A DNA stretch of 64,000 nucleotides from Melittangium boletus DSM 14713. GTDB lineage: Bacteria; Myxococcota; Myxococcia; Myxococcales; Myxococcaceae. Of the stretch, positions 8,551 to 17,084 are shown piece by piece (the stretch's first letter is position 1; every line of letters starts with the position of its first letter). The position numbers were made by a program, and so were the translations under genes. The stretch covers positions 4,154,292 through 4,218,291 of the forward strand of contig NZ_CP022163.1 of assembly GCF_002305855.1 (NCBI RefSeq), given 5' to 3'. A model generated the notes under the pieces. The model saw nothing but the letters and a program-made list of their open reading frames with translations. It did no database searches and was not told where the DNA came from.

Positions 8551-10151
8551 CACTCGCCGTCCACGTCCCGGCGCGGGAGGACGCGGGCGGGGATGCCCAC
8601 CGCCACGCTGTCGGGAGGGATGTCCTGGAGCACCACCGCGTTGGCGCCGATGCGCGAGCGGGCTCCGATGGTGATGGGACCGAGGATGCGCGCGCCGGCG
8701 CCCACCCACACGTCGTCCTCGATGACGGGGTAGCCGTCGTCCTTGGCGGTGCCCACGGTGTTGTTGCCGTAGAAGCGCACCCGGTCGCCCACCTTCGCGT
8801 CACCGCCCACCACGGTGCCCAGGCTGTGCACGAAGTAGACGCCGCTGCCCAGCTCCACGTCCTTGCCAATCTCCACGCCCAGCAGCGCCGTCTGCGCCAC
8901 GCGCAGCGCGTGGTTGCCCAGCGGAATGCCGAGCCCCCGCGCCGCCTCGCGCAGGCGCTGCAGCGCGAGCACCCGGAAGCCGTCCGACGTGAGCACCATG
9001 GACGCCACGGCCTTCACGCCCGTGTGGCCATGCTCGGCGCGCGCCGCCTCCAGCGCGTCGTCCTTGAGCGCCTGGGCGAGCTTGAGCACCTGGCCCGGCT
9101 TGCCGCCGGTGACGGCGAAGCGGCCCACGTGCTGGAGCGCCCGCCCGAGCGAGCCCGCCTCGGCGCGCGCGCCGCGCAGGTACTCCATGGCGTACGTCAC
9201 CGAGGTGCCCATGAAGGCCAGCTTCGTGTAGCCCGCCTGGTCCGCCCGGCGCGCCGCCTCCATGACGGCCTCCGTCACGGGACGGGTGGCCTCGGGCGCG
9301 AGCACCGCGGCGGCGAGCAGCGGCCGCGCCAGCGGATTCATCTCGAAGAGGAAGCGCCAGGGGTCCACCTGGGGCACATCCGGGTGCTTGCCCGCCACGC
9401 GCGAGTCGAAGACGCCATAGCGGTGGGCGCGCTTGAGCCACTTCTCGTAGCTGGTGTGATCCGAGCCGTGCAGCACGTGCGCCGCGGCGGCGAACTCGAA
9501 GCGGCAGCCGGCCTTCTCCAGGCGCACGCCCAGCTCGATGTCCTCGGACTGGCCCAGGCTCTTGTCGAAGCCGCCCGCGGCCACGTAGTCCTCGCGCCGG
9601 AACGAGACGTTGCCCGTGAAGAGCTGCCAGCCGTGGGCGCGCCGCTTGGGGCCACTCATGCTCGCGGCGATGCGGTTGTTGAGCCAGGCGTACCAGCGCT
9701 CGAACAGCGGCATGTCGGAGATGGCGGGGTCGGGACGGATGCCGCCAATCACCACGTTGCGTGAGCCGCGCGGATGGCGTGACAGGTGGAGCGCGAGGAA
9801 GTCCTCGGCCACCTGCATGTCGTCGTCGGTGATGAGGACGATGTCCCCCTGGGCCGCGAGCACGCCCCGGTGCCGCGCGGCGGCCGCGCCGGCGTTGGCC
9901 TGCGTCTCCACGCGCAAGGCGTAGGGCAGGGTGAGCTTCTCCAGATGGGGCGCCACCGGCTCCTTCGAGCCGTCATCCACCACCACCACCTCGAAGTCGG
10001 ACGGGGCGAGCGTCTGCCGGGCGAACTGCGAGAGCAGGCGCTGGATGAGGTCCACGCGGTTGTACGTGGCAACGACGACACTCAGCCTCGGGCGCGGGGC
10101 CACGGGCCGAGGGGGAACAACGGCGCCAGGGGCGCCGGAAGCTGCGTTCAT
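8550..10151 (-). CDS. Fused GT2 glycosyltransferase and serine-acetyltransferase-like protein
   Basis: A 533-residue protein with two domains normally made separately. The N-terminal half is a family 2 glycosyltransferase: LSVVVATYNRVDLIQRL, then the metal-binding DDD in VLITDDDMQV, and SEDIELGVRLEKAG with the acceptor-side acidic pair. A helical linker follows. The last 150 residues form a left-handed beta-helix with hexapeptide repeats like serine O-acetyltransferases (LGVEIGKDVELGSGVYF, VHSLGTVVGGDAKVG, VIEDDVWVGAGARILGPI). The reading frame is continuous, with no frameshift. The start overlaps the upstream stop (ATGA). I recall separate EpsC (acetyltransferase) and EpsD (glycosyltransferase) genes in M. 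xanthus, so this looks like their fusion. The likely role is to add a sugar and acetylate the repeat unit. Confidence 0.88.
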   Translation of the reverse strand: MNAASGAPGAVVPPRPVAPRPRLSVVVATYNRVDLIQRLLSQFARQTLAPSDFEVVVVDDGSKEPVAPHLEKLTLPYALRVETQANAGAAAARHRGVLAAQGDIVLITDDDMQVAEDFLALHLSRHPRGSRNVVIGGIRPDPAISDMPLFERWYAWLNNRIAASMSGPKRRAHGWQLFTGNVSFRREDYVAAGGFDKSLGQSEDIELGVRLEKAGCRFEFAAAAHVLHGSDHTSYEKWLKRAHRYGVFDSRVAGKHPDVPQVDPWRFLFEMNPLARPLLAAAVLAPEATRPVTEAVMEAARRADQAGYTKLAFMGTSVTYAMEYLRGARAEAGSLGRALQHVGRFAVTGGKPGQVLKLAQALKDDALEAARAEHGHTGVKAVASMVLTSDGFRVLALQRLREAARGLGIPLGNHALRVAQTALLGVEIGKDVELGSGVYFVHSLGTVVGGDAKVGDRVRFYGNNTVGTAKDDGYPVIEDDVWVGAGARILGPITIGARSRIGANAVVLQDIPPDSVAVGIPARVLPRRDVDGE

Positions 10152-10801
10152 TTCTTCGGGGCTCCGGACGGGGGCTGGAGGGTAACGCTTCCCAGGAAGC
10201 GCTCCTTCCCAATCAGGTCCAGCGTGCGCCGGGCGGACGTGTAGTCCGACGTCCCGAGCGTCACGCACAGCAACGCCCGCTCCGCGGCGAGTGCCACCTC
10301 GAGCCCGAGTGGATTGGCGACGATGGAGTCGATGAGGACCACCACCCGGTCCCCCTGCTCCACGTAGGCCTGCATCTCGCTCACCACGTGCTGCGAGGCA
10401 CCGAGCTCCAGGCCCTCGGCATCGAGGAAGTGCAGGGGCGTGCTGCTCTGCCGGCTGGCCACCTCGAGGATGGCCTGCACTGCCTGTACGCCCGAGCCCC
10501 CCTCGTGCGCGGGCACCACCACGAGCGACGACCAGCGATGGCGCTGGTTGAGCATCGCCCACAGGTGCAGCAGCGTGCTGGAGGGAGCGCTGGGCGCGGG
10601 CTTGTACTGCGGCTCGGCCACCTCGGCCGCGACACCGTCCATGCCGAGGGCCGGCTCGGACGGAACCACGGGGTTGGGCACTGGCCGGTTTCCACGAACC
10701 ACCGACAGGGGCTGCACCACGCGGCGCGGCTCCGGCGGCGTGGGGCCTCCTCCGCCACCACGCGAGCCACCTTTGGTCTTCTTGTCGTTCGGCTCGAACA
10801 T
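10148..10801 (-). CDS. Degenerate BY-kinase/P-loop-like protein of the exopolysaccharide operon
   Basis: A 217-residue protein with a basic, Gly/Pro-rich N-terminus and a C-terminal domain that follows the Wzc/CpsD tyrosine-kinase fold order: a first strand SLVVVPAHEGGSG where a Walker A should be, LHFLDAEGL at the A' position, VVVLIDSIVANPLGLE at Walker B, then LLCVTLGTSDYTSARRTLDL. The Lys and Ser/Thr of the P-loop are missing, and so is a tyrosine-rich tail, so ATP binding is doubtful. Membrane partner EpsV in the same operon lacks exactly this domain. The start is uncertain: an ATG at 10912 overlaps the wzy stop and has AGGA upstream, but codons between 10912 and 10801 (ATA, AGA, AGG, AAA, AGT) are unlike coding sequence here. 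Confidence 0.72.
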   Translation of the reverse strand: MFEPNDKKTKGGSRGGGGGPTPPEPRRVVQPLSVVRGNRPVPNPVVPSEPALGMDGVAAEVAEPQYKPAPSAPSSTLLHLWAMLNQRHRWSSLVVVPAHEGGSGVQAVQAILEVASRQSSTPLHFLDAEGLELGASQHVVSEMQAYVEQGDRVVVLIDSIVANPLGLEVALAAERALLCVTLGTSDYTSARRTLDLIGKERFLGSVTLQPPSGAPKK

Positions 10802-10908
10802 GGCTGGAGCCATGTTACCGCGTCGCGGGGGGTTTGGCACCTCAGAAGCGGACGGGCCCTGACGCGGACTGTCGTATTTGCGTGGCCTCTTGGGTCTGCG
10901 GTGCGCTA

Positions 10909-12465
10909 TCATACACGATTTCCTGCCAGGGTCCCTGTTTTACCGGCTTCTTGAACAGCGCGGTCGCTCCGTGACTGGGCGTTCGGCCAGGCACCGGTCA
11001 GGGTGGCGATCTTGCCCGCGCACGTCGCGGCCATGGCGATGAGAAGGGTGCCCAGCCAACTGATGGTGCCCATGTCTCCGAAACACTGGTTGGTATAGGC
11101 CACGATCACCGCCATGGCCACCAAACAGCCTGTGCGCCACAGGGAATCCCGGGCCCGGTGGTAGGCGCGCACCGTCAGGAAGACGGCGATGGAGATCCAC
11201 GCCCACAGGCCGCTGAAGCCCACCACTCCACCGAAGGCGAGCATGCCCAGCACCGAGTTGTGCGGGTGGTAGCGGTAGTCGGCGAAGGCGTGGGAGATGT
11301 CGGGCAGGGGGATGACTTCGTCGAACTCATGACCCCAGCCGCGACCCATGATGGGGTTGGCTTCCCAGGTGTGGATGACGTCCAGGTTCTCGATGTCGCG
11401 GTAGTCCATCTGCCCCTTGGCGAGGTTCTCGCCCTCGAGGACGGACTTGAAGATGCCCACCGGACCGAAGATGCCCGTGGGGTTCTGCCAGCCCGCCACC
11501 AGGTAGAAGGGAAAGAAGGGCAGGAAGAGCAGCGCCACCCGGGTCATCTTGACCTTCAGGGGGCTCCAGGGACTCAGCAGGAAGGCGGCCATGAGCGAGA
11601 ACATGAAGCTCACGTAGGCCAGGCGCCGGTCGTTGTAGTGCATGCCCATGAAGATGATGGCGCACACCCAGAGCATGCGCTTGAAGTTCTTGGGCGTGGG
11701 CTCCTCCAGCCACGAGAAGATGACGCACGCGAGGCCCGTGACGTAGAGCATGGAGTCCGAGTGCGTGGTGGCGTACTCGAAGTAGTAGCCCCGGGGCCGG
11801 GCGATCATCACGATGAACCACGCGCCCAGGCACGCCTTGGTGCAGCAGCCCACCACGATGATACGGCCGAGCGCGCGCAGATCCTCGGGCCCCTTCAGGG
11901 CGACGTTGAAGAGCAGCACCATGAGCGGCAGCACCGCCATCTGGTGCCACTGCCACTGCGCCACGCGCGAATTGCCCCCGTTGATGAAGATGCCGAACAC
12001 CTGCAGCCACGCGATGGTGCCGGGCAGGACGAGCAGTCCGATCACCAGCGGCTTGGGCAGGGAGGGGGTGATGGCGTCCGTCTTGATGCCGTTGATGCGC
12101 CGGTAGGCGTAGAGGGCCAGGAAGCCCATGATCGCGATGTCCAGCAGGGGAAAACCCAGGCCGGGCACGCCGAGCACGTTGCTCAGGTTGAGGAAGAGCA
12201 GCTTGCCGGGGAAGTACAGGGGGGACTGCCAGCGGCCCTCGTAGGGCACCTCCGGCACCAGGTCCACCGTCACGGCCGCGGCGAACAGCGCGAGCGTCAG
12301 CTTGCGCACCGGCTGCTGGCACACCCAGTACAGGAAGGCCGCGAGCACCATGGGCACCGGGGCCACGGCCGGAAACAGGATGACGAGCCCCAGCGTGGCC
12401 AGCACGAGCAGGGCCAGCAGCGCCATGAACACGGGAGTGCGAGAGAGAAAGGCTTCCATCGTCAT
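10909..12465 (-). CDS. wzy: Wzy-type exopolysaccharide polymerase (O-antigen ligase-like membrane protein)
   Basis: A 518-residue membrane protein with about ten to twelve hydrophobic helices and a large periplasmic loop in the C-terminal half (about residues 320-420), which is the layout of Wzy and WaaL proteins. The loop holds the HTWEANPIMGRGWGHEF and YHPHNSVLGMLAFGG motifs, which match the O-antigen ligase family signature (conserved NP/GxG and H-NS). It would join repeat units in the periplasm. It lies between a glycosyltransferase and the pseudo-kinase gene in the eps operon. I use the ATG at 12465; ATG 12459 and GTG 12486 are also possible, and none has a strong ribosome site. Confidence 0.9.
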   Translation of the reverse strand: MTMEAFLSRTPVFMALLALLVLATLGLVILFPAVAPVPMVLAAFLYWVCQQPVRKLTLALFAAAVTVDLVPEVPYEGRWQSPLYFPGKLLFLNLSNVLGVPGLGFPLLDIAIMGFLALYAYRRINGIKTDAITPSLPKPLVIGLLVLPGTIAWLQVFGIFINGGNSRVAQWQWHQMAVLPLMVLLFNVALKGPEDLRALGRIIVVGCCTKACLGAWFIVMIARPRGYYFEYATTHSDSMLYVTGLACVIFSWLEEPTPKNFKRMLWVCAIIFMGMHYNDRRLAYVSFMFSLMAAFLLSPWSPLKVKMTRVALLFLPFFPFYLVAGWQNPTGIFGPVGIFKSVLEGENLAKGQMDYRDIENLDVIHTWEANPIMGRGWGHEFDEVIPLPDISHAFADYRYHPHNSVLGMLAFGGVVGFSGLWAWISIAVFLTVRAYHRARDSLWRTGCLVAMAVIVAYTNQCFGDMGTISWLGTLLIAMAATCAGKIATLTGAWPNAQSRSDRAVQEAGKTGTLAGNRV

Positions 12466-12497
12466 CCCAGCGGGCGCGAGGCCCACCCGTCATCCGC

Positions 12498-13688
12498 TCA
12501 GGGCTTCTGGCCCTCGCGGGTGGTTCGTACCCACTCGCCCTTCTTCTCCGCCGGACGGCTCACCACCAGCCACAGCTTCCACGCCACATAGAAGGGCGCC
12601 CGCGCGAGCGCCAGCAATCCCTGCACGCCCTGGCCGGAGACCCACCAGCCGCGCATCACGTACGTCACGAGCGCCAGCACGCTCGCCGCCGCCGCCCAGG
12701 CGGACAAGGCCACGCCGCCGCTCATCCAGGACAGCGCCGCGGACGCCACCGCCAGCGCTCCCGCGCCCAGCACCACCCAGCTCAGGGGCGGCACGAGCAG
12801 ATCCGCCGCCAGGTCCACCAGCACCCGATCTCCCTTGCGCAGGCCCTCGGCGAGCAGGGGCAGACCATGCTGGCGCATCATCGCCATGCGTCCGCCCTCC
12901 CAGCGGCGGCGCTGCGAGCGCGACGCCTTCTCTCCGGACACCATCTCCCCGAGCGCCTCGGCCTCCCACGCGTAGTGCACGCGCTCTCCCGCCTGGCCCA
13001 GGCGGATGCCGTACTCCAGGTCCTCCACGATGGAGAACGCCTCGTGGGGCACCTTGCGGATGATGGCGTGGGTGAAGCACATGCCGTTGCCGCGCAGGCC
13101 GCAGGACACGCTCAGCCGCTCGCGGCCCATGGAGCGCACCTTGTGGAAGAGCGCCATGGCCACCGCCATGAGCCGCGTGCGCCACGAGGCCTCCGGGTTG
13201 AGCACGCCGTAGTGCGCCTGGACCGCGTGGGCGCCCGCCTCCAGCCGCAGCGCGAAGGCATGCAGCAGGTTGGGCGTCACCTGCGTGTCCGCGTCCACCA
13301 CCACCACCGCGTCGGCGAAGCCCTCCGCGAGGCTCGTCTCGAACGCGAGCTGCAGCGCGTAGCCCTTGCCCCGGAGTTCCTGGTTGTGCCGCACGAGCAC
13401 CTTGGCCCCGGCCTCGCGCGCCCGGTCCGCCGTGGCGTCCGAGCAGTTGTCCGCCACCACGATGATGCGCCGCAGCTCCACCGGCCAGTCCACCCCGGAC
13501 AGGTTGCGCACCGTGTTCGCGATGCCCGCCTCCTCGTTGTGGGCGGGGATGATGACGTCGAACTTGAGCCGCGGGGGCAGTCGCGGCGGTGCTGGCTTGA
13601 GACCCGACAGGAGCGTGAGCAGCAGCAGATAGCCCGAGGCGGCGAGCACCGGCACGGCCAGGACGAGGAGCGACAAGTCGAGCAGCAT
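12498..13688 (-). CDS. epsU: Membrane-anchored GT2 glycosyltransferase (EpsU-like)
   Basis: A 396-residue processive-type family 2 glycosyltransferase. An N-terminal membrane helix (residues 3-25) is followed by the catalytic domain: FDVIIPAHNEEAGIANTV, the nucleotide-sugar DxD in VVVVDADTQV, the ED of SIVEDLEYGIRLG and the SQRRRWEGGR motif, the QxxRW equivalent. Three more helices lie at the C-terminus. Such enzymes work at the inner face of the cytoplasmic membrane on lipid-linked acceptors. The ATG at 13688 fits the start of the membrane helix; upstream codons in the same frame belong to the neighbouring gene's shadow. It lies 52 bp after epsV, and the name follows the EpsU-EpsV adjacency I recall in M. 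xanthus. Confidence 0.9.
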   Translation of the reverse strand: MLLDLSLLVLAVPVLAASGYLLLLTLLSGLKPAPPRLPPRLKFDVIIPAHNEEAGIANTVRNLSGVDWPVELRRIIVVADNCSDATADRAREAGAKVLVRHNQELRGKGYALQLAFETSLAEGFADAVVVVDADTQVTPNLLHAFALRLEAGAHAVQAHYGVLNPEASWRTRLMAVAMALFHKVRSMGRERLSVSCGLRGNGMCFTHAIIRKVPHEAFSIVEDLEYGIRLGQAGERVHYAWEAEALGEMVSGEKASRSQRRRWEGGRMAMMRQHGLPLLAEGLRKGDRVLVDLAADLLVPPLSWVVLGAGALAVASAALSWMSGGVALSAWAAAASVLALVTYVMRGWWVSGQGVQGLLALARAPFYVAWKLWLVVSRPAEKKGEWVRTTREGQKP

Positions 13689-13740
13689 CACGGGGTAGGC
13701 GGACTCCGGTTGGGGCGTGGGGGCTCGGCGGCCACCGCGC

Positions 13741-15243
13741 TTATCGGGACTGACGCTCCAGCGGCAGCGTTTCCATCTCGGCCAGCACGGGCAGGCCCAG
13801 GCCCCGCTTGACCTGCCAGGATTGCAGGAGCCGGCCACTGAGTACGTCGCGCGCGAGCGCCGCGAAGACACCCAGGAGCAGCCCGGCGATGATGCCGCCG
13901 ATGGCGATCACCTTCGCGTTGGGCTTCATGGGCGCGCGGGGGAACTCCGCCGGGGTGAGCAGCGTGTAGCGGTACTTGAAGGTCGCCTTGACGATGTCCG
14001 TCTCGAGCTTGGCCGTCTCGATGCGCCGGCGCAGCTGCTGCAGGTTGGCGCTGCGGATGCGCACCTCGTCCAGCGCCGTCGCCGCCTTGGGGTTCTCCGA
14101 CACCGCGGGCAGGATGCCCATCAGCACGCGCTCCAGGCCGTAGGGGTCCGGCACGGGCTCGTCCGGGAAGGGCACGGAGCCGCCGCCAATGCGCTCGTAG
14201 TCGCGCGTCATCTGCTTCTCTTCCGAACGCAGCGTGCTCGTGTTGAGCGAGCCTTCCGCCTGCAACGCCGCCACCTGCTGCTCCAGCGCCATCAGGGACG
14301 GGTGGTTCTCACCGACGAGCTTGCGCTGCGCCACCATCTCCGCCCGCAGTCCTTCCAGGCGCCGGTTGTACAGGCTCTCGGAGTCGTCGATGGCGCGGCG
14401 CTTGGCGCGGATGAGGAAGCGCATCTCCGCCATCTGCTGGTTCGTGTTGAAGCCACCCACGCGCGGATCTCCCACCGCGCGCCGCCGCTCGATCATGATC
14501 GCCGCGAAGATCTTCTCGAAGCTCACGAAGGCCTTCGTGTAGGCCTCCAGGGCCGTCTTCTCGTGCTCCTCGAGGATGCTCTGGGCGTCGGTGATGCTCG
14601 CCAGGTCCTCGCGCTGACGCGCCTCGAGGAAGCCCTGCTGCGCGGCCTCGACGAGCTCATACGCGAGCTGGGGCTCGGGCCACATGACGGAGATGGCGAC
14701 CCGGCCATCCTCGGTGTTCACCGTGAGGGACTTCTCCAGCATGCCCACCAGGGCGTCCAGCTTGATGTCCTCGCTGGGGCGTCCGGACACCAGGTTCATC
14801 ACCTTGTCCTTGAAGCGCAGCAGGGGCGCGCGCGTGGAGTCCCAGCGGTCCAGCAGGTTCACCCGCTTGATGAGGGACACCAGGTTCTCGCGCCGCATCA
14901 CGGCTTGCGCGGCCGAGCGCGTCACCGAGTCGATCTCCCCCGGCGGACGCAGGGGGTTGGGCGGATCCGCGTCCAGGGCGGGAATCCGGTCCGGGTTGAC
15001 CAGGGCGGCGATGGTGGAGGCGCGCTTGGGCAGGAGCGTGGCCTCCGAGTAGAAGGTGCGCGGCAGGAACTTGGCGAGCGCGAGCCCCAACGCCGCCGTC
15101 ACCACGAAGGTGCCCAGCGCGAGCAGCTTGTGGCGCAGGAGCGCGTTCTTCACATAGCCGAAGTAGTCGCGCATCGCCTCCCAGTCGAAGATCTGGGACT
15201 GGGCGCGCTCCACTTCCGGGAGTTCCTCGTGCGGGGAGGACAT
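13741..15243 (-). CDS. epsV: Wzc-like polysaccharide copolymerase without kinase domain (EpsV)
   Basis: A 500-residue inner-membrane copolymerase. It has a transmembrane helix near residues 38-58, a long coiled-coil periplasmic region of the Wzz type, and a second helix near residues 455-475 preceded by a proline-rich stretch (FPRAPMKPNAKV). After that helix only about 35 residues remain, ending at GLGLPVLAEMETLPL, so the cytoplasmic BY-kinase domain of classical Wzc is absent. The protein would control chain length and connect Wzy to the outer-membrane exporter. The response regulator gene upstream ends six bases before its start. The missing kinase function may relate to the gene at 10148-10801. 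Confidence 0.92.
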   Translation of the reverse strand: MSSPHEELPEVERAQSQIFDWEAMRDYFGYVKNALLRHKLLALGTFVVTAALGLALAKFLPRTFYSEATLLPKRASTIAALVNPDRIPALDADPPNPLRPPGEIDSVTRSAAQAVMRRENLVSLIKRVNLLDRWDSTRAPLLRFKDKVMNLVSGRPSEDIKLDALVGMLEKSLTVNTEDGRVAISVMWPEPQLAYELVEAAQQGFLEARQREDLASITDAQSILEEHEKTALEAYTKAFVSFEKIFAAIMIERRRAVGDPRVGGFNTNQQMAEMRFLIRAKRRAIDDSESLYNRRLEGLRAEMVAQRKLVGENHPSLMALEQQVAALQAEGSLNTSTLRSEEKQMTRDYERIGGGSVPFPDEPVPDPYGLERVLMGILPAVSENPKAATALDEVRIRSANLQQLRRRIETAKLETDIVKATFKYRYTLLTPAEFPRAPMKPNAKVIAIGGIIAGLLLGVFAALARDVLSGRLLQSWQVKRGLGLPVLAEMETLPLERQSR

Positions 15244-15249
15244 GGCCGT

Positions 15250-15654
15250 CTATGCCTTCTTCCACGGAGGATTCGGGAGCACTCGCTCCACCTGCTGGCG
15301 CAACTCCTCGGTCGTGAAGGGCTTCATGAGGTAGCCGCTCGCGCCGGCCAGCTCCGCCTGGGCCCGGTCCATGGTCTGGGTGCGCGCGGAGACCATCAGC
15401 ACGGGGATTTCCTGCAGCAGGGGCGTATTGCGGATCATCTCGCACACGTCGTAGCCCGAGATGTCGGGCAGCGTGAGGTCCAGACACACCAGGACGGGGA
15501 CCGGCCTCATCTCGGCGAGGCACGCCAGGGCGTCCGCGCCATTGGTCGCCTCCACGATGTGCGTGAAGCCCAGGGCCTGGAGCTCCCCGGTGAGGATCTT
15601 CCGGGACAGTTCCAGGTCCTCCACCACGAGGACGGCTCCTTGCTGCTGCGCCAT
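15250..15654 (-). CDS. epsW: Single-domain response regulator (EpsW)
   Basis: A 134-residue CheY-like receiver with no output domain. The acidic pocket is in VLVVEDLELS, the phosphoryl-accepting Asp in VCLDLTLPDISGYD, the switch Ser in VLMVSAR, and the conserved Lys in GYLMKPFTTEEL. It starts with ATG and is packed between the small membrane protein gene (16 bp upstream) and epsV (6 bp downstream). A lone receiver inside an export operon suggests post-translational control of polymer output by a partner kinase elsewhere; no kinase gene is adjacent. The symbol follows the M. xanthus gene order by inference. Confidence 0.93.
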   Translation of the reverse strand: MAQQQGAVLVVEDLELSRKILTGELQALGFTHIVEATNGADALACLAEMRPVPVLVCLDLTLPDISGYDVCEMIRNTPLLQEIPVLMVSARTQTMDRAQAELAGASGYLMKPFTTEELRQQVERVLPNPPWKKA

Positions 15655-15670
15655 AGAATCTCTCAGGTTC

Positions 15671-15844
15671 TCAGTCCGCCATCGACGTCCAGAGCACCAG
15701 GACGACGAAGATGTAGAAGAAGTTGTACGCCACGAACATCGCCACCGCGCGTTTTACGCCCCGGACCGCGTTTTGTTCACGGGCGGCCAGGCTGGGGAGC
15801 ACCAGAAGCGCGTAAAGCACGGACATCAGGAGGAACTTCTTCAT
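15671..15844 (-). CDS. Small membrane protein between epsX and epsW
   Basis: A 57-residue open frame that ordinary length cut-offs would miss. It begins MKKFLLMSVLYALLVLPSLA, a signal-peptide or membrane-anchor-like stretch, has a short basic middle part (REQNAVRGVKR), and ends with a second hydrophobic helix containing MFVAYNFFYIFVVLVLWT and a short acidic tail. It begins 12 bp after the epsX stop and ends 16 bp before epsW, the same tight spacing as the rest of the operon, with GGTCACCAGGCC upstream of the ATG. Function unknown. Its position suggests a helper of the exporter or copolymerase. I recall a small hypothetical gene in the equivalent place in M. xanthus but cannot check it. Confidence 0.72.
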   Translation of the reverse strand: MKKFLLMSVLYALLVLPSLAAREQNAVRGVKRAVAMFVAYNFFYIFVVLVLWTSMAD

Positions 15845-15856
15845 GGCCTGGTGACC

Positions 15857-17080
15857 TCAAAGCCTACCACGGTCATACCGGACCACCAATCCGACGCTCG
15901 TGGACCACTGGACAACAGCGTCGGTCGACAAGACGACGTGGTGTGTCCATCTGAACTGCCCCTTTGTCTGCAAGAAGAGGTGGCGGCCAAGCGGCAAGGG
16001 AAACAGCGCATCCCACTCGGCCTTCGTCTCGTCGTCATAGCGATGGACTCCCGAGGTGAGCGCATGGCTGTAGAAGAGCTTGCCCGTGACCTTGGCCTCC
16101 CGCCGGCCTTCCCATTTGAACTCCACGCCCGTCTCGCCCCGGGGGATGAGTTGGGTGGTGAGCGGATCCATGTATGGCAGATAGCGCGCGCGCACCTTGG
16201 CCTTCACCGGCCAGTGATGGCCGATGGGCACCGGCGTGTTGAGCGCGATGTCCAGCGTGGGCATGCTGAAGGCGAAGGGCGCCTGATCCGGCCGGCGGGG
16301 ATAGACACGGCCCACGGCGAACCCCGGCTCCACGCTCACGTCCACCAGGTTGGTGAACTGGTGCTGAATGCCCGGGGCGAATTGGAGCATCGCGTCGCGG
16401 TTGCCGGTGGAGAAGCTCACGTCCCGGCCGTACAGCAGCATGGTGAAATAATCGCGGCGGGTGGCGCCATAGAAGGACTGCACCCGCAGCTCGGGGTAGC
16501 GCTGCTGGGGATAGGCGGCGTCGCCTCGCTTCACGGGGCGTACGGGGGGATCCAACAGGCCGTTGACGACCCAGCCGAGCGTGCCGGCCACGTTCAGCCG
16601 CTTGATGCCCAGTGAGCTCACGAAGCCCACCGCCGTCTCCGTATAGGTGTAGGAGCTGCCCGTGCTCGCCTCCTCGATGGGCGCGACGGGCAGGGCGCTG
16701 CCCCCCGCTCCCTGGAAGGTGTCCAGCGGGAAGGTGCCGAAGGTGGTGGTGTGGATGGCCAGGAACCTGAAGTCGCGGCGCAGCGAGTACTCGAGCTGCG
16801 TGAAGACGGACTGGAGGGACTCGAACGTGGGCCGCACGCCCGTCTGCCGCATCCAGAATTGCGGCTCGTAGGAGAGCTTCCACTCCAGGCGGTTCGTGTA
16901 CATCACGCTGTCCAGGCGTGGCGCGACCATCAGGTCCGTCACGACCTTGGTGCCCGCGGGGGCGAGCTCCGTGAGCAACGGCGTGCGCACGACGGAGTCC
17001 AGGCGCGCCGAGAGCTTGTATTTGATGGGCGGAACGGAGGCCACGAGCAGCCAGCCGAGTGCGAGGGCGGGCAGCGCCAT
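15857..17080 (-). CDS. epsX: Outer-membrane beta-barrel partner of the polysaccharide exporter (EpsX, Wzp-like)
   Basis: A 407-residue secreted protein. It has a signal peptide (MALPALALGWLLVASVPP) and then many alternating short amphipathic strands with frequent Tyr, Trp and Arg, as in a large outer-membrane barrel of roughly 16 to 18 strands. It ends VGLVVRYDRGRL, a hydrophobic terminal strand. The next gene upstream encodes a short OPX lipoprotein that lacks its own outer-membrane segment. In the M. xanthus literature EpsX is described as a barrel that completes such short OPX proteins, and the gene order here matches. Its start is four bases from the epsY stop. Confidence 0.85.
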   Translation of the reverse strand: MALPALALGWLLVASVPPIKYKLSARLDSVVRTPLLTELAPAGTKVVTDLMVAPRLDSVMYTNRLEWKLSYEPQFWMRQTGVRPTFESLQSVFTQLEYSLRRDFRFLAIHTTTFGTFPLDTFQGAGGSALPVAPIEEASTGSSYTYTETAVGFVSSLGIKRLNVAGTLGWVVNGLLDPPVRPVKRGDAAYPQQRYPELRVQSFYGATRRDYFTMLLYGRDVSFSTGNRDAMLQFAPGIQHQFTNLVDVSVEPGFAVGRVYPRRPDQAPFAFSMPTLDIALNTPVPIGHHWPVKAKVRARYLPYMDPLTTQLIPRGETGVEFKWEGRREAKVTGKLFYSHALTSGVHRYDDETKAEWDALFPLPLGRHLFLQTKGQFRWTHHVVLSTDAVVQWSTSVGLVVRYDRGRL

Positions 17081-17084
17081 GCGT

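Noticed and set aside
6049..8733. An 894-residue plus-strand frame opposite the GH44 gene
   Set aside because: Antisense shadow; the GH44 catalytic acids and duplicated domain are on the minus strand.
10802..10912. An N-terminal extension of the pseudo-kinase gene to the ATG at 10912
   Set aside because: The ATGA overlap and AGGA are attractive, but ATA, AGA, AGG, AAA and AGT codons make the stretch look non-coding; kept only as an alternative start.
13717..15954. A 745-residue plus-strand frame opposite epsV and epsW
   Set aside because: It is the antisense shadow of GC-rich genes: His/Arg/Gly/Gln-rich, no domain, and the minus-strand genes have clear motifs.
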